Assembly (NCBI GenBank): GCA_029202985.1
Contig: CP119316.1
Span: 2,963,001-3,027,000 of the forward strand
DNA: 64,000 bases
Source: Candidatus Andeanibacterium colombiense
GTDB lineage: Bacteria; Pseudomonadota; Alphaproteobacteria; Sphingomonadales; Sphingomonadaceae
Direction: 5' to 3'
Shown here: in pieces, positions 35,578 through 43,291 of the stretch
Position numbering within the stretch: position 1 is the stretch's first letter
Layout: each line of letters starts with the position of its first letter
Translations under genes and position numbers: made by a program
Notes under the pieces: model-generated
Seen by the model: only the letters and a program-made list of their open reading frames with translations
What the model was told of the DNA's origin: nothing
Database searches by the model: none

Positions 35578-36345
35578 ATGTCGGAGGTGCCGGTGCAATC
35601 TAGGATAGTGGTTTTGGTGAAGCAGGTTCTGGACGCGAATGTCCGGCCGCGCGTACGGCCGGACGGCAGCGGCGTGGATCTCGCCAACCTCAAACTCTCG
35701 ATGAATCCGTTCGACGAGATTGCTCTTGAGGCAGCGGTGAAGCTGAAAGAGCAGGGCGAGGCGCAGGAGGTTATCGCGATCACGGTCGGACGCGGCAAAG
35801 CTCAGGACACCTTGCGGGCGGCGCTCGCGATGGGGGCGGACCGGGGAATCCTCGTCGAATGCGAACCCGAACTGGAACCTTTGGCGGTCGCCAAGGCCGC
35901 GTGGTCCGTCATAACGGATCTTGAGCCGGTCCTGGTGATTGCGGGCAAGCAGGCGATCGACGACGATTGCCATCAGACCGGACAGATGCTTGCGGCGCTT
36001 CTCGGCTGGGGTCAGGCCCTTTGTGCATCGCGCATCGCACTTTCGCATGATCACGCCGAAGTCGATTGCGAGGTGGATAATGGCAGGGAGACATTGCGCC
36101 TGCCTCTCCCGGCGGTCGTGACCACCGATCTGCGCCTGAATACGCCGCGATCCATTTCCCTTCCCAATCTCATGAAGGCGAAGTCCAAGCCGATCGACAT
36201 CGTCGCCTCGTCCGCGCTCGAGATCGACGTTCGCCCGCGGCTGAAGATCGTCGAGGTCCGTGAACCGCGGGTGCGGTCTGCGGGGGTCAAGGTGGAGACC
36301 GCGGCCGAGATCGCCAAAGTCCTGAAGGAACTGACCGTTGCCTGA
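35578..36345 (+). CDS. etfB: Electron transfer flavoprotein beta subunit
   Basis: A 255-residue ETF beta chain beginning at ATG 35578 (GGAAGG ribosome site four bases upstream; a GTG at 35566 is an alternative). Family marks include VVLVKQVLD at the start, the AMP/adenine-binding GKQAIDDDCHQTGQMLAALLGW, and the recognition loop LPNLMKAKSKPI that docks to acyl-CoA dehydrogenases. With EtfA it carries electrons from dehydrogenases to the quinone pool through ETF:quinone oxidoreductase. A dedicated copy next to the acyl-CoA dehydrogenase at 38290 implies it serves this pathway. It sits directly downstream of the 49-bp dyad. Confidence 0.93.
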   Translation: MSEVPVQSRIVVLVKQVLDANVRPRVRPDGSGVDLANLKLSMNPFDEIALEAAVKLKEQGEAQEVIAITVGRGKAQDTLRAALAMGADRGILVECEPELEPLAVAKAAWSVITDLEPVLVIAGKQAIDDDCHQTGQMLAALLGWGQALCASRIALSHDHAEVDCEVDNGRETLRLPLPAVVTTDLRLNTPRSISLPNLMKAKSKPIDIVASSALEIDVRPRLKIVEVREPRVRSAGVKVETAAEIAKVLKELTVA

Positions 36346-36364
36346 TCAAGCTGAGAGAACGTCC

Positions 36365-37300
36365 ATGAAAACCCTGGTCCTCGCCGAGCACAATGGTTCG
36401 GCGGTCGAAAGCGCAACCTATGCGGCCATCGCCGCCGCAGCCCTGATCGGCGGCGTGGAGGTCCTCGTCGCAGGTTTCGGCTGCGGGGCGGCGGCCGATG
36501 AGGCGGCCAGGCTGGAAGGGGTTGACCGGGTGTTGCTGGCAGACGCCCCGGCATATCGCGACCAGCTTGCCGAAAACGTTTCGGCCCTGGTTCTCAGCCT
36601 GATGCCGCAGTTCGACGCCTTCATCGCGCCGACCACGAGCAGGGGCAAGGGGGTCGCGCCGCGGGTCGCGGCCATTCTCGACGTGATGCAGATTTCCGAC
36701 ATCGTCGCGGTCGATGCGCCGCGGGTGTTCAGGCGCCCCATCTATGCCGGCAACGCGATTCAGACCGTCACCAGCGATGAAGCCAAGCTCGTCGTGACCG
36801 TCCGGATATCTGCGTTCCGCTCGCTGGGTGTGCGGGACGGGGCCTGCGAGATCGTGTCAGTATCGCAGGCCGAGGAGCTGGGCCTGTCCGAGTTGATCGG
36901 CTCGGACATCGTGAAATCCGATCGTCCCGAGCTGGCCAGCGCCAAGATCATCGTGTCGGGCGGGCGGGCGCTGCGTGATGCCGAAACCTTCGCGCGCACG
37001 CTCACCCCGCTGGCGGACCGGCTCGGCGCCGCGATCGGCGCGAGCCGTGCCGCGGTCGATGCGGGCTATATCTCGAACGAATACCAGGTCGGGCAAACCG
37101 GCAAGATCGTCGCACCGGAGGTCTATTTTGCGATCGGCATCTCGGGTGCGATCCAGCATCTCGCCGGGATGAAGGAATCGCGGGTCATCATCGCGATCAA
37201 TTCCGATCCGGATGCGCCGATCTTTCAAGTCGCCGACTACGCGCTGGTGGGCGATCTGTTCGAAGCGATCCCGGAGATACTCGAGCATCTTGGGGCTTAG
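36365..37300 (+). CDS. etfA: Electron transfer flavoprotein alpha subunit
   Basis: A 311-residue ETF alpha chain from the ATG at 36365. A TTG at 36338 overlapping etfB is less likely, because families start at the KTLVLAEH strand. The FAD domain is clear at the C-terminus: GASRAAVDAGYI, GQTGKIVAPEVYFAIGISGAIQH and INSDPDAPIFQVADYALVGD. It binds FAD and forms the heterodimer with EtfB. It lies 19 bases after etfB. An IclR gene follows, so this unit is probably regulated with the acyl-CoA dehydrogenase. Confidence 0.94.
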   Translation: MKTLVLAEHNGSAVESATYAAIAAAALIGGVEVLVAGFGCGAAADEAARLEGVDRVLLADAPAYRDQLAENVSALVLSLMPQFDAFIAPTTSRGKGVAPRVAAILDVMQISDIVAVDAPRVFRRPIYAGNAIQTVTSDEAKLVVTVRISAFRSLGVRDGACEIVSVSQAEELGLSELIGSDIVKSDRPELASAKIIVSGGRALRDAETFARTLTPLADRLGAAIGASRAAVDAGYISNEYQVGQTGKIVAPEVYFAIGISGAIQHLAGMKESRVIIAINSDPDAPIFQVADYALVGDLFEAIPEILEHLGA

Positions 37301-37393
37301 GCCGGCGCCTTCCGCTGGCACGCACGGTAAAGCAGGCCTTGGCGTGCCGGGATATTGTCGGTTAAGAGCGAGCTTCGAGGGGGTAGTTGCGGC

Positions 37394-38122
37394 ATGTCCA
37401 AGATCGTTGATCGCACCCTCGATTTCTTCGAGCTGTTCGCCGAGCAGAAGCGCACGCTGTCCTTGTCCGAGATCGCGAAGCTCCTGGGTATTCCGGTATC
37501 GAGCTGCCACGACGTGCTCCAGGCACTGATCAGGCGCGGCTACATCTACGAACTGGCCTTACGCGCAGGCTATTATCCGACCGGCAGGCTCTACAACCTC
37601 GCCGAAGCGATCGTCGATCACGATCCGCTGTTGCTTCGCGCGGAACTTGCGATGGATGCGCTGGCGGTCAGCGTCGGCGAGACCGTCGCGCTCGCCAAGG
37701 CGAGCGATCTCGAGCTGAGCTACGTGATGGTGAAGGAATCCAATCATCAGCTCAGGTTCTCGGTACGGGTAGGGGACGGGGTCCGCAGCCTCTACGCCAC
37801 CTCGGCCGGCAAAGCCCTGCTCGGCTCGCTGGACGACAAGGCGCGCGAAGCGGTCATCGGACGGCTGAAACTGGAACAATTCACACCAGTGACGATCACC
37901 GACAAGGATCGGTTGCGGCAGGACATTGCCCTCGCAAACGAGCGTGGATGGTATCTCAACGACGAGGAAAGCGCGCTCGACGCGATGACCCTTTCAGCCA
38001 GTTTCCGCTGGCGCAACGTGCTCTATGTGCTCACCGTCGCCGGACCGAAGAGCCGCGTGTCGAGCAAGCGTGACGAGATCATCGCGAGCCTGGTGGAAAC
38101 CTGCCGGCAATTGTCGGCCTGA
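37394..38122 (+). CDS. IclR-family transcriptional regulator
   Basis: A 242-residue regulator starting at ATG 37394, after a GAGGGGG ribosome site. The N-terminal winged HTH is LSLSEIAKLLGIPVSSCHDVLQALIRRGYIY (about 19-49, split here by hydrophobic positions). The effector domain carries LYATSAGKALLG and NDEESALDAMTLSASFRW. IclR proteins bind aromatic acids, CoA-pathway intermediates or glyoxylate. It lies between etfBA and the acyl-CoA dehydrogenase, both preceded by the 20-bp-spaced 14-mer pairs, and is the best candidate to bind them. Confidence 0.9.
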   Translation: MSKIVDRTLDFFELFAEQKRTLSLSEIAKLLGIPVSSCHDVLQALIRRGYIYELALRAGYYPTGRLYNLAEAIVDHDPLLLRAELAMDALAVSVGETVALAKASDLELSYVMVKESNHQLRFSVRVGDGVRSLYATSAGKALLGSLDDKAREAVIGRLKLEQFTPVTITDKDRLRQDIALANERGWYLNDEESALDAMTLSASFRWRNVLYVLTVAGPKSRVSSKRDEIIASLVETCRQLSA

Positions 38123-38132
38123 GCTGCCACGC

Positions 38133-38149
38133 GCCGCCGTCCGGGCGGC
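38133..38149 (+). terminator. Short hairpin after the IclR gene
   Basis: GCCGCC (38133-38138) pairs with GGCGGC (38144-38149) around GTCCG, followed by an A/T-rich ATAAATAAAT. The stem is short and the tail is not a pure T-run, so the call is weak; it fits the end of the etfBA-iclR transcript. Confidence 0.35.
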
Positions 38150-38245
38150 ATAAATAAATCGAAAAACAGGTCAAACACGCCGCTTTGCGGTGGGTGGAGC
38201 GCGTCTCGCTGCGCGGGGGTTGACAAGTTCGTTCAACGGCGACAA

Positions 38246-38279
38246 TCCGCTATCACGAAATATAGTTCGGCAGAGCGGA
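38246..38279 (+). promoter_or_regulatory. Tandem 14-mer operator upstream of the acyl-CoA dehydrogenase gene
   Basis: TCCGCTATCACGAA (38246-38259; its reverse complement is TTCGTGATAGCGGA) and TTCGGCAGAGCGGA (38266-38279) start 20 bp apart. This matches the pairs at 28496/28516 and 35502/35522. A TTGACA at 38220-38225 could be the -35 of the promoter. The second copy ends 10 bases before the dehydrogenase ATG, so a bound regulator would cover the promoter and ribosome site. Confidence 0.55.
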
Positions 38280-38289
38280 AGGGCTGTTC

Positions 38290-39456
38290 ATGGATTTTGG
38301 GTTGAGCGCCGACCAGTTGGCACTGATCGAAGCGGTGGAGCGCACCTGTGCCCCGTTCGATGACGAGTACTGGAGCCGCTGCGAGGAAGAGCATCGCTTT
38401 CCGCATGAATTCTACGCCGCCTTCGCCGACGGGGGCTGGATCGGTATCGCGATGCCGGAGGAATTCGGGGGCGCCGGGCTGGGCATCACCGAAGCCGCGC
38501 TGCTGATGCTCACCGTCAGCCGCATGGGCGGGGCAATGGCGGCCGCGTCGTCGATCCATATCAACATCTTCGGCCCCCATCCGATCGTGGTGCACGGGAC
38601 GCAGGAGCAAAAGGAGCGCTGGCTGCCTCCGATCATTCAGGGCAGGGAAAAAACCTGTTTCGGCATCACCGAGCCTGACGCGGGCCTCGACACCGGACGG
38701 ATCAAGACGAAGGCCGAGCGGACGAGCGACGGCTACGTCATAAACGGCCAGAAGATCTGGACCTCGACCGCGCAGGTGGCCGACAATATCCTGATTCTCG
38801 CCCGCACGACCCCGCGCGAGGAATGCGAGAAGTCGATCGATGGGCTGAGCCTGTTCTATACCAAGCTCGACCGCGAACGGATCGAGGTGCGCCGGATCGA
38901 GAAGATGGGCCGGGCGGCGGTCGATTCGAACCAGATCTTCATCGACAATCTGCATGTCGACCGCGACGCGTTGATCGGCGAGGAAGGGAAGGGCTTCCGG
39001 GCCCTGCTTCACGGGCTCAACCCGGAGCGGATCATCAATGCCGTCGAGTCTATCGGGATCGGACGCGATGCGCTCGCCCGCGCCACGCAATATGCCAAGG
39101 ACCGGATCGTGTTCGACCGGCCTATTGGCCAGAACCAGTCGGTCGCGCATCCGCTCGCCCGATCCTGGGTCGAGCTCGAAGCTGCCTATCTCATGGCGAT
39201 GCGCGCGGCGACCTTGTACGATCGCGGCGAAAGCTGTGGGCTGGAGGCGAATGCGGCGAAGCTGCTGGGTTCGGAAGCCGGCTTCAACGCCGCGCACCAG
39301 TCCTTCATGACCCTTGGCGGCATGGGTTATGCGAAGGAATACCAGATCGAGAGGCTGCTGCGCGAAGTGATCATCGCGCGCACCGCTCCGGTGAGCACGA
39401 ATATGGTGCTCAACTTCATTTCGGAGCGCGCGCTCGGCCTCCCGCGGTCGTATTGA
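38290..39456 (+). CDS. Acyl-CoA dehydrogenase
   Basis: A 388-residue FAD-dependent dehydrogenase with the three-domain fold. The FAD/substrate motif is CFGITEPDAGLDTGRIKT and the hinge is KIWTSTAQVADNILILART. The C-terminal RIVFDRPIGQNQSVAHPLA leads to GGMGYAKEYQIERLLREVIIARTAPVSTNM, which contains the family's catalytic glutamate region. It introduces an alpha,beta double bond into an acyl-CoA and passes electrons to EtfAB encoded just upstream. The CoA transferase begins one base after its stop. The substrate is probably a branched or aryl-substituted acyl-CoA, by context only. Confidence 0.93.
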   Translation: MDFGLSADQLALIEAVERTCAPFDDEYWSRCEEEHRFPHEFYAAFADGGWIGIAMPEEFGGAGLGITEAALLMLTVSRMGGAMAAASSIHINIFGPHPIVVHGTQEQKERWLPPIIQGREKTCFGITEPDAGLDTGRIKTKAERTSDGYVINGQKIWTSTAQVADNILILARTTPREECEKSIDGLSLFYTKLDRERIEVRRIEKMGRAAVDSNQIFIDNLHVDRDALIGEEGKGFRALLHGLNPERIINAVESIGIGRDALARATQYAKDRIVFDRPIGQNQSVAHPLARSWVELEAAYLMAMRAATLYDRGESCGLEANAAKLLGSEAGFNAAHQSFMTLGGMGYAKEYQIERLLREVIIARTAPVSTNMVLNFISERALGLPRSY

Positions 39457-39457
39457 G

Positions 39458-40648
39458 ATGGGTACGGAAGCCCTGAAAGGGATCGTCGTGCTCGATCTCA
39501 CCCGCGTGCTGGCGGGGCCGATGTGTACCCAGTATCTGGCGGATCTGGGCGCACGGGTGATCAAGGTCGAACCGCTCGGCCTTGGCGACGAGACGCGCGG
39601 ATGGCCTCCGTTCGGACCCGATGGAAGCGCGGTCTTCGCCAATTTCAATCGGAACAAGAAGTCGATCGCGGTCGATCTGAAATCGGCCGAGGGCCAGGCC
39701 GTGTTGCACCGGCTTGCACAGCGGGCGGACGTCGTGATCGAAAACTTCGGTTATGGGGTCGCGCAGAGGCTCGGGGTCGATGAACCCACACTCCGCGCGC
39801 TGAACCAACGACTGGTCTATTGCAGCATAGGCGGTTTCGGAGCCGGCGGTCCGCTCAGCAAGCTGCCAGCCTATGACGTCGTGCTCCAGGCGTTCACCGG
39901 AATGATGGAACTGACCGGCGATGTCGGCAGCGGTCCGATCCGGAGCCCCTATTCGCCAAACGACTATGTCACCGGTCTCCATGCGGTGATCGGCATTCTC
40001 GCCGCGTTGCGCCGACGGGATCAAGACGGTGTCGGCGAGCGAGTGGATGTCTCGCTGTTCGATACGGCGATGGGGCTGCTGTCCTACCAGATCGAAAGCT
40101 ACTGGGCTTCGGGCAAGCTTCCGCAGAAGAACGGTTCTTCGCACCCGTCGATGTGTCCCTACCAGGCACTGGACGCAGCGGACGGGCCGATGTTGCTGGC
40201 GGTTTCCAACGACAGCCAATGGCAGCGGTTTTGCGACGCGGCGGGGGCGCCGGAGCTCAAGACCGATCCGCGTTTCGCCACCAATGCGCAGCGGGTAGCC
40301 AATCGGCCCGAGACGCTCGCTGCTGTCCAGGAACTGCTCAAGACGCGTACCGGGGAGGAATGGATGCTGCTTCTGGGGCAAAACCGTGTCCCCTGCTCGC
40401 CGATCCTGAACCTGGACGGCGTGCTCGCGCATCCGCAGACCACGAACCGGGATGTGATCCGGACCTACCGCTCGGCGGACGGCGACGAGCGGCAGGCAAT
40501 CACGGTGCCGGTGAAATTCGACGGCCAGGAGAGATCCGTTGGCCGACGGCCTCCGGCGCTTGGCGAGGATACCGCGACTTTGCTGTCCGAAACCGGCCTG
40601 TCGGCGGATGAGATCGCCAGCCTTCAGGAACGCCACATCGTTGGCTAG
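39458..40648 (+). CDS. CaiB/BaiF-type (class III) CoA transferase
   Basis: A 396-residue family III CoA transferase. VVLDLTRVLAGPMCTQYLADLGARVIKVE is the N-terminal core (split by conserved glycines). VIENFGYGVAQRLG and the aspartate in SPNDYVTGLHAVIGIL form the active-site region, where the aspartyl-CoA thioester forms. DVSLFDTAMGLL follows. It activates the substrate acid by moving CoA from a donor such as succinyl- or acetyl-CoA. It starts one base after the acyl-CoA dehydrogenase stop, so both act on the same chain: acid to CoA ester to enoyl-CoA. Confidence 0.93.
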   Translation: MGTEALKGIVVLDLTRVLAGPMCTQYLADLGARVIKVEPLGLGDETRGWPPFGPDGSAVFANFNRNKKSIAVDLKSAEGQAVLHRLAQRADVVIENFGYGVAQRLGVDEPTLRALNQRLVYCSIGGFGAGGPLSKLPAYDVVLQAFTGMMELTGDVGSGPIRSPYSPNDYVTGLHAVIGILAALRRRDQDGVGERVDVSLFDTAMGLLSYQIESYWASGKLPQKNGSSHPSMCPYQALDAADGPMLLAVSNDSQWQRFCDAAGAPELKTDPRFATNAQRVANRPETLAAVQELLKTRTGEEWMLLLGQNRVPCSPILNLDGVLAHPQTTNRDVIRTYRSADGDERQAITVPVKFDGQERSVGRRPPALGEDTATLLSETGLSADEIASLQERHIVG

Positions 40649-40669
40649 CCGATATTTTGCAGGGAGATT

Positions 40670-41473
40670 GTGAGCGTGGAGACCCCAGACAATGACAGCG
40701 TCGACCTCCTGGTCGAGCGGCGGGGCGGCGTACTCTGGCTGACGATCAACCGGGAGGCGCGGCGCAACGCGATCAGCGCGGCCCTGATCGAGCAGATGCA
40801 CCGGGCGCTCCGTGAAGCGCAGGCGGATAGTTCGCTCAGGGCGATCGTGCTGACCGGAGCCGGTGACAAGGCCTTTTGCGCGGGTGCGGACCTCGGGCGG
40901 GGGACGCAGGCCTTCCGCGACGAGGACGAGACCACGACGGATTTCGGCCGAATGGCGCGCACGGTGCGCGAACTCGGGGTCCCCCTGATCGCGCGCGTAA
41001 ATGGCGCCTGCGTGGCCGGCGGAATGGGCTTGATGGGTATATGCGACCTTGCGGTAGCTTCCAATAACGCCCGCTTCGGCCTGCCGGAAGTGAAGGTCGG
41101 GGTATTTCCGATGCAGGTGCTGGTCCACCTCAGGGGAGTGATCGGAAGCCGGCTTGTCAGCGAACTGTGCATCACCGGTGACTTGATCGATGCCCACCGC
41201 GCGCTGGAGATCGGGCTGGTGAACCGGGTCGTGCCATTCGCCGAGCTCGATCAGGAAGTGGAAAAGCTGCTCGGCTCGATCCGCAAGGCCTCGCCGGCGG
41301 CCGTTCGCAGCGGCAAGCGGGCGATGGCGGCGATGCAGAACATGGCTTTCGATGAGGCGATGCCGTTCGCCGAAGCCCAGATCAACCTGATCTCGCGCAC
41401 TTCGGGGGCGGCCGAAGGCATCGCGGCGTTCAACGAGCGACGCCCGGCGAAATGGGCGGAAGACGAACAATGA
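40670..41473 (+). CDS. Enoyl-CoA hydratase/isomerase family protein
   Basis: A 267-residue crotonase-fold protein starting at GTG 40670 after AGGGAG. RRNAISAALIEQMHRAL, VLTGAGDKAFCAGADL (oxyanion hole 1) and VAGGMGLMGICDLAVAS (oxyanion hole 2) are clear. The second catalytic glutamate is kept in FGLPEVKVGVFP. The first glutamate of rat mitochondrial hydratase is replaced by a hydrophobic residue in GGMGLMG, as in methylglutaconyl-CoA-hydratase- and isomerase-like members. It probably hydrates or isomerises the product of the upstream dehydrogenase. Its stop overlaps the AtuA-family start by four bases. Confidence 0.9.
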   Translation: MSVETPDNDSVDLLVERRGGVLWLTINREARRNAISAALIEQMHRALREAQADSSLRAIVLTGAGDKAFCAGADLGRGTQAFRDEDETTTDFGRMARTVRELGVPLIARVNGACVAGGMGLMGICDLAVASNNARFGLPEVKVGVFPMQVLVHLRGVIGSRLVSELCITGDLIDAHRALEIGLVNRVVPFAELDQEVEKLLGSIRKASPAAVRSGKRAMAAMQNMAFDEAMPFAEAQINLISRTSGAAEGIAAFNERRPAKWAEDEQ

Positions 41474-43269
41474 CCGAACGCAAGATCGTGATCGGCGGCG
41501 CGTCGGGCGGCTGGGGGGACAGTCCGCGCGCTGTGCCGCAATTGCTGCGCGAGCGGCCCGACTATCTGATGATGGACTATCTTGCAGAGGTGACCATGTC
41601 GCTGCTCGCGCGGGCACGGCAGAAAGATCCCGAGCTGGGCTATGTCCCCGACTTCGTTTCCTTCCTGGCGCCTTACCTCGGCGAGTTGCGCGGCACGAAG
41701 GTGATCACCAATGCGGGCGGTACGAACCCTCGCAATTGCCGTGCCGCGCTGGAGCGCGCATGCCGGGAAAGCGGCGTGGATCTCAAGATCGCGGTGGTGG
41801 AAGGCGACGACGTCTTGCCGCTCGTCGCAGGCCTGGCGCAGCCGCCGGAGGCGTTGGAAGGACTGGCGCCCGAGCGGCTGATCAGCGCCAACGCCTATCT
41901 CGGCGCATGGCCGATAGCAGCCGCGCTGCGTGCCGGAGCCGATGTCGTGATCACGGGCAGATGCGCCGACAGTGCGCTGGCGCTGGCTCCGCTGATCGCC
42001 GAATTCGGCTGGCAGCCCGACGAGTACGACAAGCTCGCGGCCGGCAGTCTCCTCGGTCACGTCATCGAGTGCGGCCCGCATGCGACCGGCGGGATCTTCA
42101 CCGACTGGGCGGAAGTCCCCGGGTGGGAGAATATCGGTTATCCGCTCGCTGCATGCAATGCGGACGGCACGTTCGAGATTTACAAGCCGGCGGGCACCGG
42201 CGGGATGGTCAATTGCGCTGTGATCGCCGAACAGATCCTCTACGAAGTGGGCGATCCGGCGGCCTATGTGCTGCCGGATGTGATCGCCGATTTCACCAGG
42301 GTCACTCTGGAACAGATCGGCCCTGACCGGGTCGCGGTGCAAGGCGCGAAAGGGCATCCGGCCACGTCGACCTACAAGGTCTCGGGCACCTATCAGGACG
42401 GCTTCCGGCTGGTTGCATTCGTCTCGATCGTCGGGGTCGATGCAACGGCTAAGGCCGAACGGACCGCGGAGGCACTGATCCTGCGCGGGCAGAGGTTCTT
42501 CCAGGAAAGTGGCGCGGGGCCTTTCTCCGCCACACACATCGAAGTGCTCGGAAGCGAGGCCTCCTACGGCAGCCACGCGAAGCGCCGCGATACGCGCGAA
42601 GTGGTCCTTCGTCTCGTGCTCGCGCATCCCGATCGCAGAGCGCTCGATCTGTTCGGCCGGGAGGTTTCGTCAATGGGTCTCGGAGGCGCTCCCGGCACGA
42701 CCGGCTATATCGGCGGGAGGGCGAAGGCGGTGCCCACCATCCGCCTGAGAAGCTGGCTGATCGCCAAATCCGAACTGCCACCGTCGCACGTTCAGCTGAA
42801 CGACGAGCCTTGGTTCCAGGTGCAGTTGCCCGTCTCCGATGAAGCCGATCCGGTAGAAGGCGTGACGCCGGCCATTGCTGCCCCAGCGGCCCAGGCGAGC
42901 GAAGACACCGTCGGGATTCCGCTGCTCCGCCTTGCCCATGCGCGCTCGGGAGACAAGGGCAACGCTTCCAACATCGCCATCATCGCCAGGCGTGAGGACT
43001 ATTTTCCGCTTCTGCGGGAGTTTCTCACCCCCTCGCTGGTGGCGAAGCATTTCTCCGAGGACGTCGCCGGAGCGGTGGAGCGGTTCGAAGCGCCGGGGCT
43101 GCACGGATTGAACTTCCTGCTGCACGAAGCGCTGGGCGGAGGCGGCATGTCGTCGATGCGGATCGATCCGCAGGGGAAAGCCTTCGGCCAGCGGCTGCTG
43201 GAAATGGAATTACCGCTGCCGCGGGCCGTGGCGGAGAAGCTGGGACTGGCGGCTTCCCTTCCCGCGTAG
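41470..43269 (+). CDS. Acyclic terpene utilization AtuA-family protein (DUF1446 plus C-terminal AtuA-like domain)
   Basis: A 599-residue protein starting with an ATGA overlap. The N-terminal DUF1446/AtuA domain opens VIGGASGGWGDSPRAVPQLL and includes YLMMDYLAEVTMSLLAR and ANAYLGAWPIAAAL. After a proline/alanine linker near residue 475 comes the small AtuA-like domain with LLRLAHARSGDKGNASNIAI. The family was named from citronellol/geraniol degradation but its reaction is unestablished. No geranyl-CoA carboxylase gene lies in the window, so the substrate here is probably different. Coupling to the enoyl-CoA hydratase suggests action on a CoA ester or hydroxyacid intermediate. Confidence 0.9.
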   Translation: MTERKIVIGGASGGWGDSPRAVPQLLRERPDYLMMDYLAEVTMSLLARARQKDPELGYVPDFVSFLAPYLGELRGTKVITNAGGTNPRNCRAALERACRESGVDLKIAVVEGDDVLPLVAGLAQPPEALEGLAPERLISANAYLGAWPIAAALRAGADVVITGRCADSALALAPLIAEFGWQPDEYDKLAAGSLLGHVIECGPHATGGIFTDWAEVPGWENIGYPLAACNADGTFEIYKPAGTGGMVNCAVIAEQILYEVGDPAAYVLPDVIADFTRVTLEQIGPDRVAVQGAKGHPATSTYKVSGTYQDGFRLVAFVSIVGVDATAKAERTAEALILRGQRFFQESGAGPFSATHIEVLGSEASYGSHAKRRDTREVVLRLVLAHPDRRALDLFGREVSSMGLGGAPGTTGYIGGRAKAVPTIRLRSWLIAKSELPPSHVQLNDEPWFQVQLPVSDEADPVEGVTPAIAAPAAQASEDTVGIPLLRLAHARSGDKGNASNIAIIARREDYFPLLREFLTPSLVAKHFSEDVAGAVERFEAPGLHGLNFLLHEALGGGGMSSMRIDPQGKAFGQRLLEMELPLPRAVAEKLGLAASLPA

Positions 43270-43291
43270 CCAGCCCGTGAAGGTTGCGGAG

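Noticed and set aside
39416..41617. 733-codon minus-strand frame
   Set aside because: Antisense to the CoA transferase and enoyl-CoA hydratase genes; arginine/histidine-rich and without motifs.
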